Assembly (NCBI RefSeq): GCF_002090095.1
Contig: NZ_BBRJ01000002.1
Coordinates: 1,178,817 to 1,242,816, forward strand
DNA: 64,000 nt
DNA from: Demequina sp. NBRC 110053
GTDB lineage: Bacteria > Actinomycetota > Actinomycetes > Actinomycetales > Demequinaceae
Direction of reading: 5' to 3'
A program made the position numbers and the translations under genes. Below, piece after piece: positions 1-8,370 of this stretch (positions are counted from its first letter, which is position 1; the number at the start of each line of letters is the position of its first letter). The notes beneath the pieces were generated by a model that saw nothing but the letters and a program-made list of their open reading frames with translations, was not told where the DNA came from and searched no databases.

Positions 1-49
1 CTCCCTGGGCACTACATCTAGGTCTCGATCCGCGACCGGCGATCGCGCG

Positions 50-646
50 TCACTGCCGCGCGACGCACTCGATGAGGTGCCATCGCTTGAGGCCCATGTA
101 CGACTCTCCTTCAAAGGTGGAGGCAGACCAGTGCAGGATCTCGAGGCCATCGAACAGCGCGCGAGCCTCGGTCTCGGTCAGGCAGGTGAGTTCGGGGCGC
201 GACGCCCACTCGTCTCGATTGCCGAAGATGTTGACGGCGACGACGCCGCCCTCCCGAAGGCTGAGTCGCATGGCACGCCAGACCGTTCCGAACGCGCTGG
301 GCGCTAACCACGACAGCGTGTACCCCGAGTAGACGAGGTCCGCGTCGGGCAGGGCGGGTGCGGACTCCAGATCCGCTGCCACGGTGGTGAGGCGCGACGA
401 CCTCGCGCCGCCGAGGCGATCGCGCAGCCCAGCCAGAGCAGTCTCATCGGCGTCGTAGGCGTAGACGCTCCACCCTGCATCGAGCAACGCGGCCGTCTCG
501 ATTCCGGCTCCCGCACCCAGGTCGAGCGCCACGCGTCCGGCCCCTGGCCCTGCATGCTCGAGAGCCGTCGCGAGCAGGGGCCGCACGCCCGAGCGCGAAG
601 CCTGTGACCGGTTGTACTCCGCCCACAGGTCGGCGTCGAAGGTCAT
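50..646 (-). CDS. class I SAM-dependent methyltransferase
   Basis: A 198-residue class I methyltransferase. The SAM-binding motif I is visible as LDLGAGAGIETAALLDAGW, with an acidic residue at the end of the next strand (YAYDAD). The substrate is unknown. I chose ATG 646 over the in-frame GTG at 655 because a TACCGT -10 box (654-659) ends seven bases before 646, as in a leaderless transcript, and it overlaps the GTG. No membrane segment or signal peptide is present. It is transcribed alone; its 3' end lies at the window edge. The fold call is firm and the substrate open. Confidence 0.8.
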   Translation of the reverse strand: MTFDADLWAEYNRSQASRSGVRPLLATALEHAGPGAGRVALDLGAGAGIETAALLDAGWSVYAYDADETALAGLRDRLGGARSSRLTTVAADLESAPALPDADLVYSGYTLSWLAPSAFGTVWRAMRLSLREGGVVAVNIFGNRDEWASRPELTCLTETEARALFDGLEILHWSASTFEGESYMGLKRWHLIECVARQ

Positions 647-720
647 GCGCGACACGGTACTCGGCGCGGGACCTGGGTGGAGGTGCTCGGCTCACGAGGC
701 GGCGACGAGCCGGCAGGCGA

Positions 721-764
721 AGAGGCCCGGCCCCGCGACTGGCGATCCGCGGAACCGGGCCTCT
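721..764 (-). terminator. terminator after the AztD-like gene
   Basis: A 10-bp perfect stem (721-730 with 755-764) encloses a second 5-bp stem (733-737 with 748-752). It sits 22 bp past the stop of the AztD-like gene and has no clear T-run. It could work in either direction. Confidence 0.55.
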
Positions 765-785
765 CCTGAGAGAAGGAGGCGAACG

Positions 786-2117
786 TCAGCCGGTGACGCC
801 CACGACCTCGTTGAACTCGACTCCCGCGTCGGCGGTCTCGAAGACCTCGCCTCCCACGTAGTCGACGCTCGTGATGGTGCCGGTGTTGGGGTCCGTCACG
901 TACGCCATGCCCTCGACCACGGCGAGAGCCGGGTGAGCGGTCTGCCACTCCTCGGGGACCTCCCACGGGTCGATGACCGGGATGGTGGTGGTGACGTCGC
1001 CCGTCGCGGGGTCGATCACGCGCAGCGCGCCGTCCGTACCGAGCACCAGCACCTCGCCGTCGTCGCCGCGGCGCAGGCCGCGCCACGTGTACGTCGCGTC
1101 GTCGCCCGCGAACGGGTCGACTACGGTGATGGTCTCGCCCTCGGGGTCGATCAGCGAGATCTCGGACAGGCCCAGGCCGCCCTCGGGGTCGGACTTGTAG
1201 TCGCCCGCGACGATGTCGTTGCCGTCGGTCGCGAAGAGGTTGCCGATGCGCCCGAACGCGGTGGGCGAGCTCAGCTTGTGGACGTGGTCGCCGTGGAAGA
1301 CTGCGACCCCGTCCTCGCACCCGAAGGCCACGATTTCCTCGTCCTCCGACGTGTGGAAAGCGGTCTCGCCGTGAACGCCGGGGCACTCGTCGGTCGATGC
1401 GACGACCTCGCCGTCCAGCAGCGCCTGCGCGCCAGACCGGGACTCCTCGGTGCCGACGGTGGTGTACAGCACGCCGGCCTCGTCGACCACGGCGACGCCG
1501 TGGTGCGGCGCCTCGGCCGTCCACTCGTCGATCGCGTCCACGTGGCCCTCCTCGACCATGTGCGACCACTCGCTCACCTCGACGACGGTGACGTTGCCCG
1601 TCCCGTCGTCCCACAGCGCCGCGAGCTCTCCGTGGGGCACGACGTGCCCGGGTACCTCGGCGTCGACGAGGACGTCCGTGAGCGTAGGCTCGGCGGTGTA
1701 GTAGTGGAAGTGGTCACCGTGCGGCTGCGACCAGGTGCCGGCGTCGAGCACGGCCCAGCCGCCGGTGGTGGAGACGGCGACGTGGCGGCCATCGCCAGCG
1801 TCGCTCAGCCGGTTGAAGCCGTCGAGCGGGATGTCAGCCACCTGCTCGAGCGAGAGGGCGTCGAACACGACGATGCCGCCGTCGTAGGTCGCGACGATGC
1901 GCGGGGTCTTCGACTCGTTCTCGGTGGCATCGGTCGCGGCCTCGTCGTGACCCTCCTCGCCGTGGTCGTGGTCCTCGTGGTCGTCGTGGCCTTCCTCGGC
2001 TCCGGCCGTCGAGTCCTCGACGGGCTCGTCCGCGGCGGCGCAAGCGGTCAGTCCCAGCGCGAGCGCCGCGGCTGCGGCGATCGACGCCGTGCGGGCAGGT
2101 CGGGCGGTGAGAGACAT
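786..2117 (-). CDS. aztD: AztD-like periplasmic zinc metallochaperone lipoprotein
   Basis: A 443-residue predicted lipoprotein: N-terminal hydrophobic segment, lipobox LTAC with Cys26, then an acidic His-rich stretch with His44, 47, 50, 52 and 57, followed by a beta-propeller-like body with recurring DGG/GD motifs and further His pairs (HGDHFHYY, FHGDHVHK). The His-rich N-terminal loop and propeller match AztD, a chaperone that hands zinc to the solute-binding protein AztC of an ABC importer. No aztABC genes lie nearby, so its partner must be elsewhere. A palindrome at 2199-2213 upstream could be a Zur operator. Family assignment is from recognised sequence style; metal specificity is inferred. 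Confidence 0.75.
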   Translation of the reverse strand: MSLTARPARTASIAAAAALALGLTACAAADEPVEDSTAGAEEGHDDHEDHDHGEEGHDEAATDATENESKTPRIVATYDGGIVVFDALSLEQVADIPLDGFNRLSDAGDGRHVAVSTTGGWAVLDAGTWSQPHGDHFHYYTAEPTLTDVLVDAEVPGHVVPHGELAALWDDGTGNVTVVEVSEWSHMVEEGHVDAIDEWTAEAPHHGVAVVDEAGVLYTTVGTEESRSGAQALLDGEVVASTDECPGVHGETAFHTSEDEEIVAFGCEDGVAVFHGDHVHKLSSPTAFGRIGNLFATDGNDIVAGDYKSDPEGGLGLSEISLIDPEGETITVVDPFAGDDATYTWRGLRRGDDGEVLVLGTDGALRVIDPATGDVTTTIPVIDPWEVPEEWQTAHPALAVVEGMAYVTDPNTGTITSVDYVGGEVFETADAGVEFNEVVGVTG

Positions 2118-2198
2118 GGTCTACCTAGCCCCGGGGCGGGGCGTCCTTTCCTTTGGGGGTCGTCGGTTCACTCCGACATGCGCCACGCTACACGATAC

Positions 2199-2213
2199 TG
2201 GGAACGGTTATCA
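2199..2213. promoter_or_regulatory. candidate Zur/Fur-type operator
   Basis: An imperfect 15-bp palindrome, TGATAACCGTTCCCA on the minus strand, with 5 of 7 positions symmetric. It lies between the divergent AztD-like and ccdA genes, 82 bp upstream of the former. The TGATAAC half resembles Fur-family (Zur) half-sites. Placement in front of a zinc chaperone is the main support. Confidence 0.35.
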
Positions 2214-2327
2214 CTCGCGTTTCGCGCTCAGGCGCGGTGCCGCCCATCCACACGCGCCTCAGCCCCGAATGCCCATCGGCTGGGCGACGCGTGGCTGCGC
2301 CTAGACTCGGGCCAGGAGAGGACTTCC

Positions 2328-3329
2328 GTGATCGATCCGACCGCCGCCGCCTACGCGTTGCTGCTCGGCGCCGTCGCCGCCTTCAACCCATGCGGCTTCG
2401 CGCTGCTGCCGGCCTACATCACGGTTCTCGTCACCGGCAGCGCCGAGCGCCATGTCACCCGCGCTGCGGCGCTCCGCCGCGCCGTGGGCTTCGGCCTCGC
2501 GATGACGCTGGGCTTCATGGCGGTGTTCACCGCGTTCGGGCTCCTGTTCGGAGCGGTCAACGCGGGCCTGCAGGGGTCGATCCTGCCGTATCTGTCGTAC
2601 GTGACCGTGGCGATCGGCGTAGTGCTGGTGTGGCTGGGCATAGTGCTCCTGCGAGGCGGCGAGCTGCGCGGCCCAGGTCTGCGCATGCGCGGCGCGGCGC
2701 CCGGCAGAGCGTTCTGGTCCCAGGTCATCTACGGCGCGACGTACGCGATCGCGTCCATGAGCTGCACCATCGGGTTGTTCTTGACGGTGGTCGCCCAGGC
2801 GCTCGCCGCGACGGGACCCGTGGGGGCCATCTCGCCGTTCCTCGTGTACGCCGCAGGCATGGGGGCGTCGATTCTCGCGGTCTCGATCCTCGCCGCCGTC
2901 GCGGGGTCGTCCGCGGCCGCGGCCCTGCGCGCCAGGACGCCGCTGCTGATGCGCATCGGCGGCGCCCTCATGATTCTCGCGGGGCTCTACGTGTTCGTGT
3001 TCGGACTCGCCGAGGTGCTGCCGCGCCACGGCATCGACACGCTCAACCCCGTGCTCACCACGACCGCCGCGTGGCAGGGCTCGGTGGCGCTGTGGATCGA
3101 CTCGTGGGGCACGGTCGCGCTCGTCGTCTTCGTCGCCGTCATCGCGGCGCTCACCGTGTGGATCCTGATGGCGGCCCGCCGCGAGCGGTCGACCCAGGTC
3201 CAGGCGCCTCACCCTGGCGGGGACGACGCCACGAGCACGTCCGACGGCGAGCCGCCTCGTGCCTCGAGGATCCGCATCGCCCCTGCGGCGACGCTCGACG
3301 CCGTCCGGGACGCGGCCCGGTCGGACTAG
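2328..3329 (+). CDS. ccdA: cytochrome c biogenesis protein CcdA (thiol transporter)
   Basis: A 333-residue membrane protein of the CcdA/DsbD-transmembrane family, which moves reducing equivalents from cytoplasmic thioredoxin across the membrane. The first helix carries NPCGFALLP, and a second conserved Cys lies in SMSCTIGLF; these two Cys form the redox pair of the family. About seven helices are visible, with a polar C-terminal tail of roughly 50 residues. The GTG start at 2328 has AGGAGAGG 6 bp upstream and a TAGACT box at 2302-2307. It converges on a thioredoxin-like lipoprotein gene, with the two stop codons overlapping; the two lipoproteins next to it are plausible outside partners. Confidence 0.88.
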   Translation: MIDPTAAAYALLLGAVAAFNPCGFALLPAYITVLVTGSAERHVTRAAALRRAVGFGLAMTLGFMAVFTAFGLLFGAVNAGLQGSILPYLSYVTVAIGVVLVWLGIVLLRGGELRGPGLRMRGAAPGRAFWSQVIYGATYAIASMSCTIGLFLTVVAQALAATGPVGAISPFLVYAAGMGASILAVSILAAVAGSSAAAALRARTPLLMRIGGALMILAGLYVFVFGLAEVLPRHGIDTLNPVLTTTAAWQGSVALWIDSWGTVALVVFVAVIAALTVWILMAARRERSTQVQAPHPGGDDATSTSDGEPPRASRIRIAPAATLDAVRDAARSD

Positions 3330-3868
3330 CTCGACGCGAGCCGCTCCGCCTGGGCGAGGATGTCCTCGGCCGTGAGGCCGGAGCCACCCTTCTCGAAGGT
3401 GCCGTCGTCGTTCACGAAGTAGAACGCGGGCTGGAGGGCGACGCCGAACGATTCCCAGATCGCACCGTCGCTGTCGAGCACGTGAGTGGCGTCACCGGTC
3501 CCGGTGAACTCGAGGAACTGCGCCACCTCAGTGTCGTCGGTGATGCGACCGGCGACCCCCACGAGCTCCACCCCCTCAGGCAGTTGCGCCATCGCGGCGG
3601 ACACATGGTCCTTGCCCTCGACCAGGCAGGTGGGGCACCACGGCGCCCAGAACCACAGGATGACGTCGCGGTGCTTGAGCGACTCCCCGGCCAGGGTGTC
3701 TCCCGCCACCGTCTGAGCCGTGAAGTCGAATGGTCCGGGGCGCGCGGCCGGCGCGGTCGACGTCGCGCTCTCCTCAACCTGACCGACCGGGTCTGCTGAC
3801 GCGCAGCCCGACAGCGCGAGCGCGCCCACCACCGACGCCGCGAGCGCGGCGGTCAAGCGTCCTGGCAT
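3326..3868 (-). CDS. TlpA/redoxin-type thioredoxin-fold lipoprotein (copy 1)
   Basis: A 180-residue extracytoplasmic thiol-disulfide protein. It has a signal peptide with lipobox LSGC (Cys22) and a thioredoxin-fold domain from about residue 45 with the active site WCPTC (Cys78, Cys81) in FWAPWCPTC. A second hallmark, QPAFYFVNDDG, contains the cis-Pro region. ATG 3868 is preferred to upstream in-frame starts because AAGGAGAAGG lies just before it. The stop overlaps that of ccdA by 4 bp. It is a paralogue of the next gene upstream. Reduced by CcdA is inferred from adjacency; the client is unknown. Confidence 0.85.
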   Translation of the reverse strand: MPGRLTAALAASVVGALALSGCASADPVGQVEESATSTAPAARPGPFDFTAQTVAGDTLAGESLKHRDVILWFWAPWCPTCLVEGKDHVSAAMAQLPEGVELVGVAGRITDDTEVAQFLEFTGTGDATHVLDSDGAIWESFGVALQPAFYFVNDDGTFEKGGSGLTAEDILAQAERLASS

Positions 3869-3954
3869 CACCTTCTCCTTGCTGCGCCGCTCGCCCGTGC
3901 GCGAGTCGAGGCCCGTTCGGATCGTCGCATGGGCACGCGAGCCACGGTCGAGCG

Positions 3955-4575
3955 TCACGACTGGGCCAGCTGCTCTGCAGCGTCGAGGATGCCCTCCTCG
4001 TTGAGCGAGCCGGGAATGGTGTCGATGGTGCCGTCGTCGTTGATCAGCACGAAGGCCGGCTGGTACGAGACGCCGAAGGTGGCCCAGATCGACGCCTGCT
4101 CGTCGAAGATGTGCTCGAAGCCCTCGAGTCCGTAGGTGGCGACGAACGCCTCAGCCGCCTCCGGATCCGACCGGCCCGCGAGGCCGTACAACGCCACGCC
4201 TTCCGGGAGCTGGGTGAACGCCGCCGCGACCTCGGGAGCCTCCGCCTGACACACCGGGCACCAGGATGCCCACACCCACAGGATCGCGTCCGTCCCGGCG
4301 AGGTCCTTGCCGGCGATCTCGCCGCCCGAGACGGTGGCTGCGGCCCACTCCAGCTCTGCTGGGACCGGCGCCTCCAGCATCGACTCTTCGCCGCCGGACG
4401 CGGTCGGCTCGGCCGTGGCGTCCGCCGTGTGCTGCTGATCCGTCGGCGCGGCGGTCTCCAAGGTGGGAGGCGGCTCGACGGCTGCCTCGTCGCTGGTCTC
4501 GCTGGCGCAGGCCGCCAGCAGCAGGGCCGATGCGCCCGCGAGGGCCGCGGTTCTCAGGACAGGGAAGCGGGTCAT
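3955..4575 (-). CDS. TlpA/redoxin-type thioredoxin-fold lipoprotein (copy 2)
   Basis: A 206-residue paralogue of the downstream lipoprotein. It has a lipobox LAAC (Cys23), a Pro/Thr-rich acidic linker (residues 24-75), then a thioredoxin-fold domain with WCPVC (Cys106, Cys109) and the QPAFVLINDDG strand. The active-site dipeptide differs from copy 1 (PV rather than PT), so the redox potential or partner may differ. The 86-bp gap to copy 1 suggests one transcript. Both probably take electrons from CcdA to extracellular disulfide substrates. Confidence 0.85.
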   Translation of the reverse strand: MTRFPVLRTAALAGASALLLAACASETSDEAAVEPPPTLETAAPTDQQHTADATAEPTASGGEESMLEAPVPAELEWAAATVSGGEIAGKDLAGTDAILWVWASWCPVCQAEAPEVAAAFTQLPEGVALYGLAGRSDPEAAEAFVATYGLEGFEHIFDEQASIWATFGVSYQPAFVLINDDGTIDTIPGSLNEEGILDAAEQLAQS

Positions 4576-4685
4576 GGCGGTCTCCAGAAGGTGCGGAACG
4601 GCGATGCGCGCGGCGAATGCCAGACAACGAGGGTACGCCGCACTCGCGAGGCGTTCGGAGCCGCCGTCACGCCGGTTGGGTCGAT

Positions 4686-6068
4686 CTAGAGGTCCGGCGC
4701 CATGTCGGCGAAGTGCGCATAGTCCTTCTTGAAGGCCACGGCGATGGTGTCGGTGGGTCCGGCGCGGTGCTTGGCGACGATGAAGTCCGCCTCGCCCGGC
4801 CGGTTGTCCCGGTCGTACGCGTCATCGCGGTGCAGCAGGATCACGATGTCCGCGTCCTGCTCGATCGCGCCGGACTCGCGCATGTCGGACAGCATGGGCT
4901 TCTTCTCGGTGCGCTGCTCAGGACCGCGATTCAGCTGCGAGATCGCGATCACGGGGACCTCGATCTCCTTGGCGAGGAGCTTGAGGGCACGGGAGAACTC
5001 CGAGACCTCCTGCTGACGGGACTCGACCTTGCGACCCGAGCTCATGAGCTGGAGGTAGTCGACCACGACGAGCTTGAGGTCGTGCTGCTGCTTGAGGCGG
5101 CGGCACTTGGCGCGGATCTCCATGAGCGACATGTTGGGGGAGTCATCGATGAACAGCGGTGCGGCCGAGACGCGTGCGGCGGTCTGGGCGAGGCGCTCCC
5201 AGTCGTTCGGCCCCATGGGCCCCTTGGTGAGGCGGGACAGCTTGACGTTGCCCTCAGCGGCGAGCATGCGCTTGGTGATCTCCTCACGGCCCATCTCGAG
5301 CGAGAAGATGACCGACGCGTGGCCGTGCTTGATCGACGCCGCACGCGCGATGTCGAGACCGAGCGTGGACTTGCCGATCGCGGGGCGGGCGGCGATGACG
5401 ACCATCTGACCGCCCTGGAGCCCACCGGTGAGGTCGTCGAGCTCGCGGAACCCGGTGGGGATGCCGAGCATCTGGCCGTCGCGACTCGAGGACGCCTCGA
5501 CCTGCTCGAGCGTCTTCTCCATGACGTCGCCGATGGACAGGTAGTCCGCGGAGTTGCGCCGTTCCGTCACGGCGAAGATCTCGGCCTGGGCGCCGTCGAC
5601 CACCATGTCGACCTCGCGTCCGTCCGAGTCGTAGCCCATCCCAGCGATCCGGGTGCCCGCCTCGACCAGGCGGCGCAGGATGGACTGCTCCCGCACCAGT
5701 CGCGCGTAGTATCCCGCCGACGCGGCCGACGGCACGATCGCGATGAGCGTGTGCAGGTACTCGGCGCCGCCGATGCGACCCAGCTGGTTGGTGCGCTGAA
5801 GTTCGGCGCTGACAGTCAGCGCGTCGACGGGGTCGCCCGCGTTGTACAGCTTCACCGCCACGTCGAAGATGGTCTCGTGGGCCGGCTTGTAGAAGTCGTC
5901 CGCGCGCACGGACTCGATGACGTCCGCCATCGCGTCCTTGCTCAGCAGCATCGAACCGAGCACCGACTGCTCAGCCTCAAGGTTCTGGGGAGGGAGGCGG
6001 TCATAGGTGCTCGACTCGGGTCCGTACGAGTCAGGGCCGTATGAGGCCTCGAGCTCCTCCACTGACAT
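4686..6068 (-). CDS. dnaB: replicative DNA helicase DnaB
   Basis: A 460-residue hexameric 5'-3' helicase of the replication fork. The N-terminal domain (QNLEAEQSVLGSMLLS) is followed by the RecA-like motor with Walker A ARPAIGKSTL, the H1a-H4 motifs (VIFSLEMGREEITKRM, VVVDYLQLM) and the C-terminal RESGAIEQDADIVILLHRDD segment. Length is typical and there is no intein. As in mycobacteria it lies beyond rplI, but here a 598-bp spacer holding DnaA-box-like sites precedes it. Confidence 0.97.
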   Translation of the reverse strand: MSVEELEASYGPDSYGPESSTYDRLPPQNLEAEQSVLGSMLLSKDAMADVIESVRADDFYKPAHETIFDVAVKLYNAGDPVDALTVSAELQRTNQLGRIGGAEYLHTLIAIVPSAASAGYYARLVREQSILRRLVEAGTRIAGMGYDSDGREVDMVVDGAQAEIFAVTERRNSADYLSIGDVMEKTLEQVEASSSRDGQMLGIPTGFRELDDLTGGLQGGQMVVIAARPAIGKSTLGLDIARAASIKHGHASVIFSLEMGREEITKRMLAAEGNVKLSRLTKGPMGPNDWERLAQTAARVSAAPLFIDDSPNMSLMEIRAKCRRLKQQHDLKLVVVDYLQLMSSGRKVESRQQEVSEFSRALKLLAKEIEVPVIAISQLNRGPEQRTEKKPMLSDMRESGAIEQDADIVILLHRDDAYDRDNRPGEADFIVAKHRAGPTDTIAVAFKKDYAHFADMAPDL

Positions 6069-6201
6069 GCGCGTTCCCTCTCCTCATCGCGTCGACGACG
6101 TCCGCAACGGTCGACCCCGGCTGACGCCAGTGTCTCTCCGGGGACTGACACGCCAACGTAGGGCCGCGGGCGCGTCCGCACAAGTCGGGTGTCCGACCGT
6201 C

Positions 6202-6289
6202 CGTGGACAACCCGTGGAGAACTGCCCTGTCCACAGTGGACGACCTGTGAACAACCCTCTCCCTATCATGTGGACAGAAGTGTGGATGA
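6202..6289. promoter_or_regulatory. DnaA-box-like cluster upstream of dnaB
   Basis: Seven 9-mers close to the actinobacterial DnaA box (TGTGGACAA or its complement) lie within 88 bp: CGTGGACAA 6202, CGTGGAGAA 6213, CTGTCCACA 6227 (opposite strand), AGTGGACGA 6235, TGTGAACAA 6246, TGTGGACAG 6269 and TGTGGATGA 6281. They begin 134 bp upstream of the dnaB start. No single box is perfect, but the density equals that of oriC at 36.9 kb. A role in dnaB control or DnaA titration is inference. Confidence 0.55.
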
Positions 6290-6479
6290 CGTGCACCTCT
6301 TGTCAGCGGTTGCCTGTTTACCTGGTGTTACGCCGAAACTACACCTGTGGAAGAAGCGCGGGAAAAATCTCTCGGCGTGTCGCGCGTAGGCGTGTCGCAA
6401 CGATCCGAGCCGACCGGCGCATCAGCCCCTCGCAAGACCCCTGGCATCGGACGCTCGACGACGTGCGAGCGCCCGCGCC

Positions 6480-6583
6480 GTACCGCTCAGCACACACCTG
6501 GGACGCACGGGGCGAGAGGGACGCGTGTGCTCGCACATCAGCACCAGAGGTCCCACCCGCATCAGCCGTGTGTTGGGCGGTCC
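6480..6583. repeat. 104-bp palindromic element, copy A
   Basis: The ends are a 16-bp imperfect inverted repeat (6480-6495, GTACCGCTCAGCACAC; 6568-6583, GTGTGTTGGGCGGTCC). The exact centre holds a smaller near-palindrome, GTGTGCTCGCACAT (6525-6538). Copy B at 11973-12076 has the same length, end sequence and central motif. It lies between rplI and dnaB. It contains no convincing coding sequence; short reading frames across it are by-products of the symmetry. Confidence 0.75.
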
Positions 6584-6607
6584 ACATCCCACAGCGAGCA
6601 CGGCAAA

Positions 6608-6656
6608 GGCCCCGGCTCGCGGCCCCCCTCAGGCGAGGAAGCCGCGGGCCGGGGCC
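6608..6656 (-). terminator. terminator after rplI
   Basis: A 16-bp GC-rich stem with one T-G pair (6608-6623 with 6641-6656) and a 17-nt loop lies 11 bp past the rplI stop. On the minus strand it is followed by TTT. It most likely ends the rpsF-ssb-rpsR-rplI transcript and separates it from dnaB. Confidence 0.7.
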
Positions 6657-6666
6657 CCGGTGCGCG

Positions 6667-7113
6667 CTACTTCGCGGCGACGACCTGGACGGTCACCGTG
6701 GCGGCGACGTCGTCGTGCAGGGTCACCGACACGTCGTACGTGCCGAGCGCCTTGATGGGCTGCGCGATGTGGATGCGACGCTTGTCGACCTTGGCGCGGT
6801 TGCCAATCGCGTCCGCGATCTCCGCCGGGGTGACGGCGCCGAACAGGCGACCGGAGTCGCCCGCCTTCGCCTCCACCTTGACGGGGTTCGCCTGCAGCGA
6901 GTCGCGGGCCGCCTGGGCGTCCTCGACGCTGGCGATCTCCTTGTCGCGGCGCGCCTTGCGCATCGACTCGATCTGCTTCTCCGCGCCTGCCGACCACGGG
7001 GTCGCCAGCTTGCGGGGAACCAGGTAGTTGCGCGCGTAGCCGTTCTTGACGTCGACCACGTCGCCTGCGACGCCGAGGCCTGCGACCTCGTGGGTCAGGA
7101 TGAGCTTGGCCAT
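6667..7113 (-). CDS. rplI: 50S ribosomal protein L9
   Basis: A 148-residue L9, with the typical N-terminal MAKLILTHEVAGLGVAGDVV domain that binds 23S rRNA, a central helix, and a C-terminal domain (GRLFGAVTPAEIADAI). It is the last gene of the rpsF-ssb-rpsR-rplI operon and lies 16 bp past rpsR. A strong stem-loop follows at 6608-6656. Confidence 0.97.
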   Translation of the reverse strand: MAKLILTHEVAGLGVAGDVVDVKNGYARNYLVPRKLATPWSAGAEKQIESMRKARRDKEIASVEDAQAARDSLQANPVKVEAKAGDSGRLFGAVTPAEIADAIGNRAKVDKRRIHIAQPIKALGTYDVSVTLHDDVAATVTVQVVAAK

Positions 7114-7129
7114 CTTCGTACCCCCGGGA

Positions 7130-7366
7130 TCAGCGGCCGGAGCCGGCGTAGGGGAGAAGGGCCATCTCGCGGGCGACCTTGATCGCGCGCGCGATCTCGC
7201 GCTGCTCCTGGACGGACACGCCCGTGACGCGACGCGAGCGGATCTTGCCGCGGTCCGAGATGAACTTGCGCAGAAGAGCGGTGTCCTTGTAGTCGACCGT
7301 GGTGACCTTGGCCGCCTTGAGCGGGTTCACCTTCTTCCGCGGCTTGCGGATGTCGTGCTTAGCCAT
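7130..7366 (-). CDS. rpsR: 30S ribosomal protein S18
   Basis: A 78-residue S18 with the conserved core [20 protein letters not shown] and [19 protein letters not shown]. It contains no zinc-binding CxxC, so it is the metal-free form. It lies between ssb and rplI. The ATG has GGAG in the 5' spacer (CAGGAGTTCAATC). Confidence 0.97.
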   Translation of the reverse strand: MAKHDIRKPRKKVNPLKAAKVTTVDYKDTALLRKFISDRGKIRSRRVTGVSVQEQREIARAIKVAREMALLPYAGSGR

Positions 7367-7393
7367 TGATTGAACTCCTGTGTGGAAAAGTGC

Positions 7394-7873
7394 TTAGAAC
7401 GGGGGCTCGTCCGACGCCGGGGCGGATGCCCACGGGTCGTTCGAGGAGCCGCCTGCCGGCGCGGAGGAACCGCCGCCACCGAAACCGCCCTGGCCACCGG
7501 AGCCGCCCTGACGCTGCGTGCGGTTCACCTTGGCGGTGGCGTAGCGCAGCGACGGGCCGACCTCGTCGACCTGGATCTCGTTGACGGAGCGCTTCTCTCC
7601 GTTCGCCTCCCACGAGCGCGACACGAGGCGACCGGTCACGATGACCCGCATGCCCTTGGTGAGGGACTCGGCCACGTTCTCAGCGGCCTCGCGCCACAGG
7701 GAGCAGCGCAGGAAGAGGGTCTCGCCATCCTTGAACTCGTTCGTCTGACGATCGAACGTGCGCGGCGTCGAGGCAACGGTGAAGTTGACCACGGCCGCTC
7801 CGGACTGGATGAATCGCAGCTCCGGGTCGCCGGTCAGGTTGCCGACGATGGTGATGGGAGTCTCGCCTGCCAT
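7394..7873 (-). CDS. ssb: single-stranded DNA-binding protein
   Basis: A 159-residue SSB with an N-terminal OB fold ([31 protein letters not shown]) up to about residue 115. A Gly-rich disordered linker follows, ending in the acidic tip DEPPF that docks DNA-repair and replication partners. It lies between rpsF and rpsR, so its dosage is tied to ribosomal protein synthesis. Confidence 0.97.
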   Translation of the reverse strand: MAGETPITIVGNLTGDPELRFIQSGAAVVNFTVASTPRTFDRQTNEFKDGETLFLRCSLWREAAENVAESLTKGMRVIVTGRLVSRSWEANGEKRSVNEIQVDEVGPSLRYATAKVNRTQRQGGSGGQGGFGGGGSSAPAGGSSNDPWASAPASDEPPF

Positions 7874-7926
7874 GTGTGTTCCCCTTGGTTTCGTGTCGTG
7901 TGTGGGTTGCAGTCGGGAGCGATCGG

Positions 7927-8217
7927 CTACTTGGCGTCGGGACGCAGCAGCTTGGTGCGAAGAATCGACTCGTTGAGACCCAGCTGACGCTCGAGCTCCT
8001 TGGCCGTGGCGGACTCCGAGGTGAAGTTGATCACCGCGTAGATGCCGTCGTTCTTCTTCTTGATCGGGTAGGCCAGGCGGCGACGGCCCCAGATGTCGAC
8101 GTTGTCGACGGTGCCCTTGTCGCTGGTGACCACGTTCAGGTACTTGTCGAGCGACGGCTGAACCGTGCGCTCGTCCACCTCAGGGTCGAGGATGACCATC
8201 ATTTCGTACTGACGCAT
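7927..8217 (-). CDS. rpsF: 30S ribosomal protein S6
   Basis: A 96-residue S6, which partners S18 in the platform of the small subunit. It begins [19 protein letters not shown] and carries the [13 protein letters not shown] segment ([18 protein letters not shown]). It is the first gene of the operon. A strong ribosome-binding site, AGGAGGTGGG, lies 6-8 bp before the ATG. Confidence 0.97.
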   Translation of the reverse strand: MRQYEMMVILDPEVDERTVQPSLDKYLNVVTSDKGTVDNVDIWGRRRLAYPIKKKNDGIYAVINFTSESATAKELERQLGLNESILRTKLLRPDAK

Positions 8218-8370
8218 CGAATACCCACCTCCTCTGGACTCATGCGGCCACGGACGTTCCGTGGCAGGAGGGTTGATGCTGGCCTGTGCGCCATGGGGCG
8301 ACAGGCCATCGACAAGGATACCTTGCGGGGCGCGCGTGCGTCATCCCTGTCCACAGGTAGCCTCGGACAC

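Noticed and set aside
612-2327. Long plus-strand frame upstream of and in frame with ccdA
   Set aside because: It runs antisense through the AztD-like gene and has no domain of its own; the real ccdA start is GTG 2328 with a good ribosome-binding site.
4266-6044. A 592-codon plus-strand frame
   Set aside because: It is antisense to dnaB and the redoxin gene, with shadow composition.
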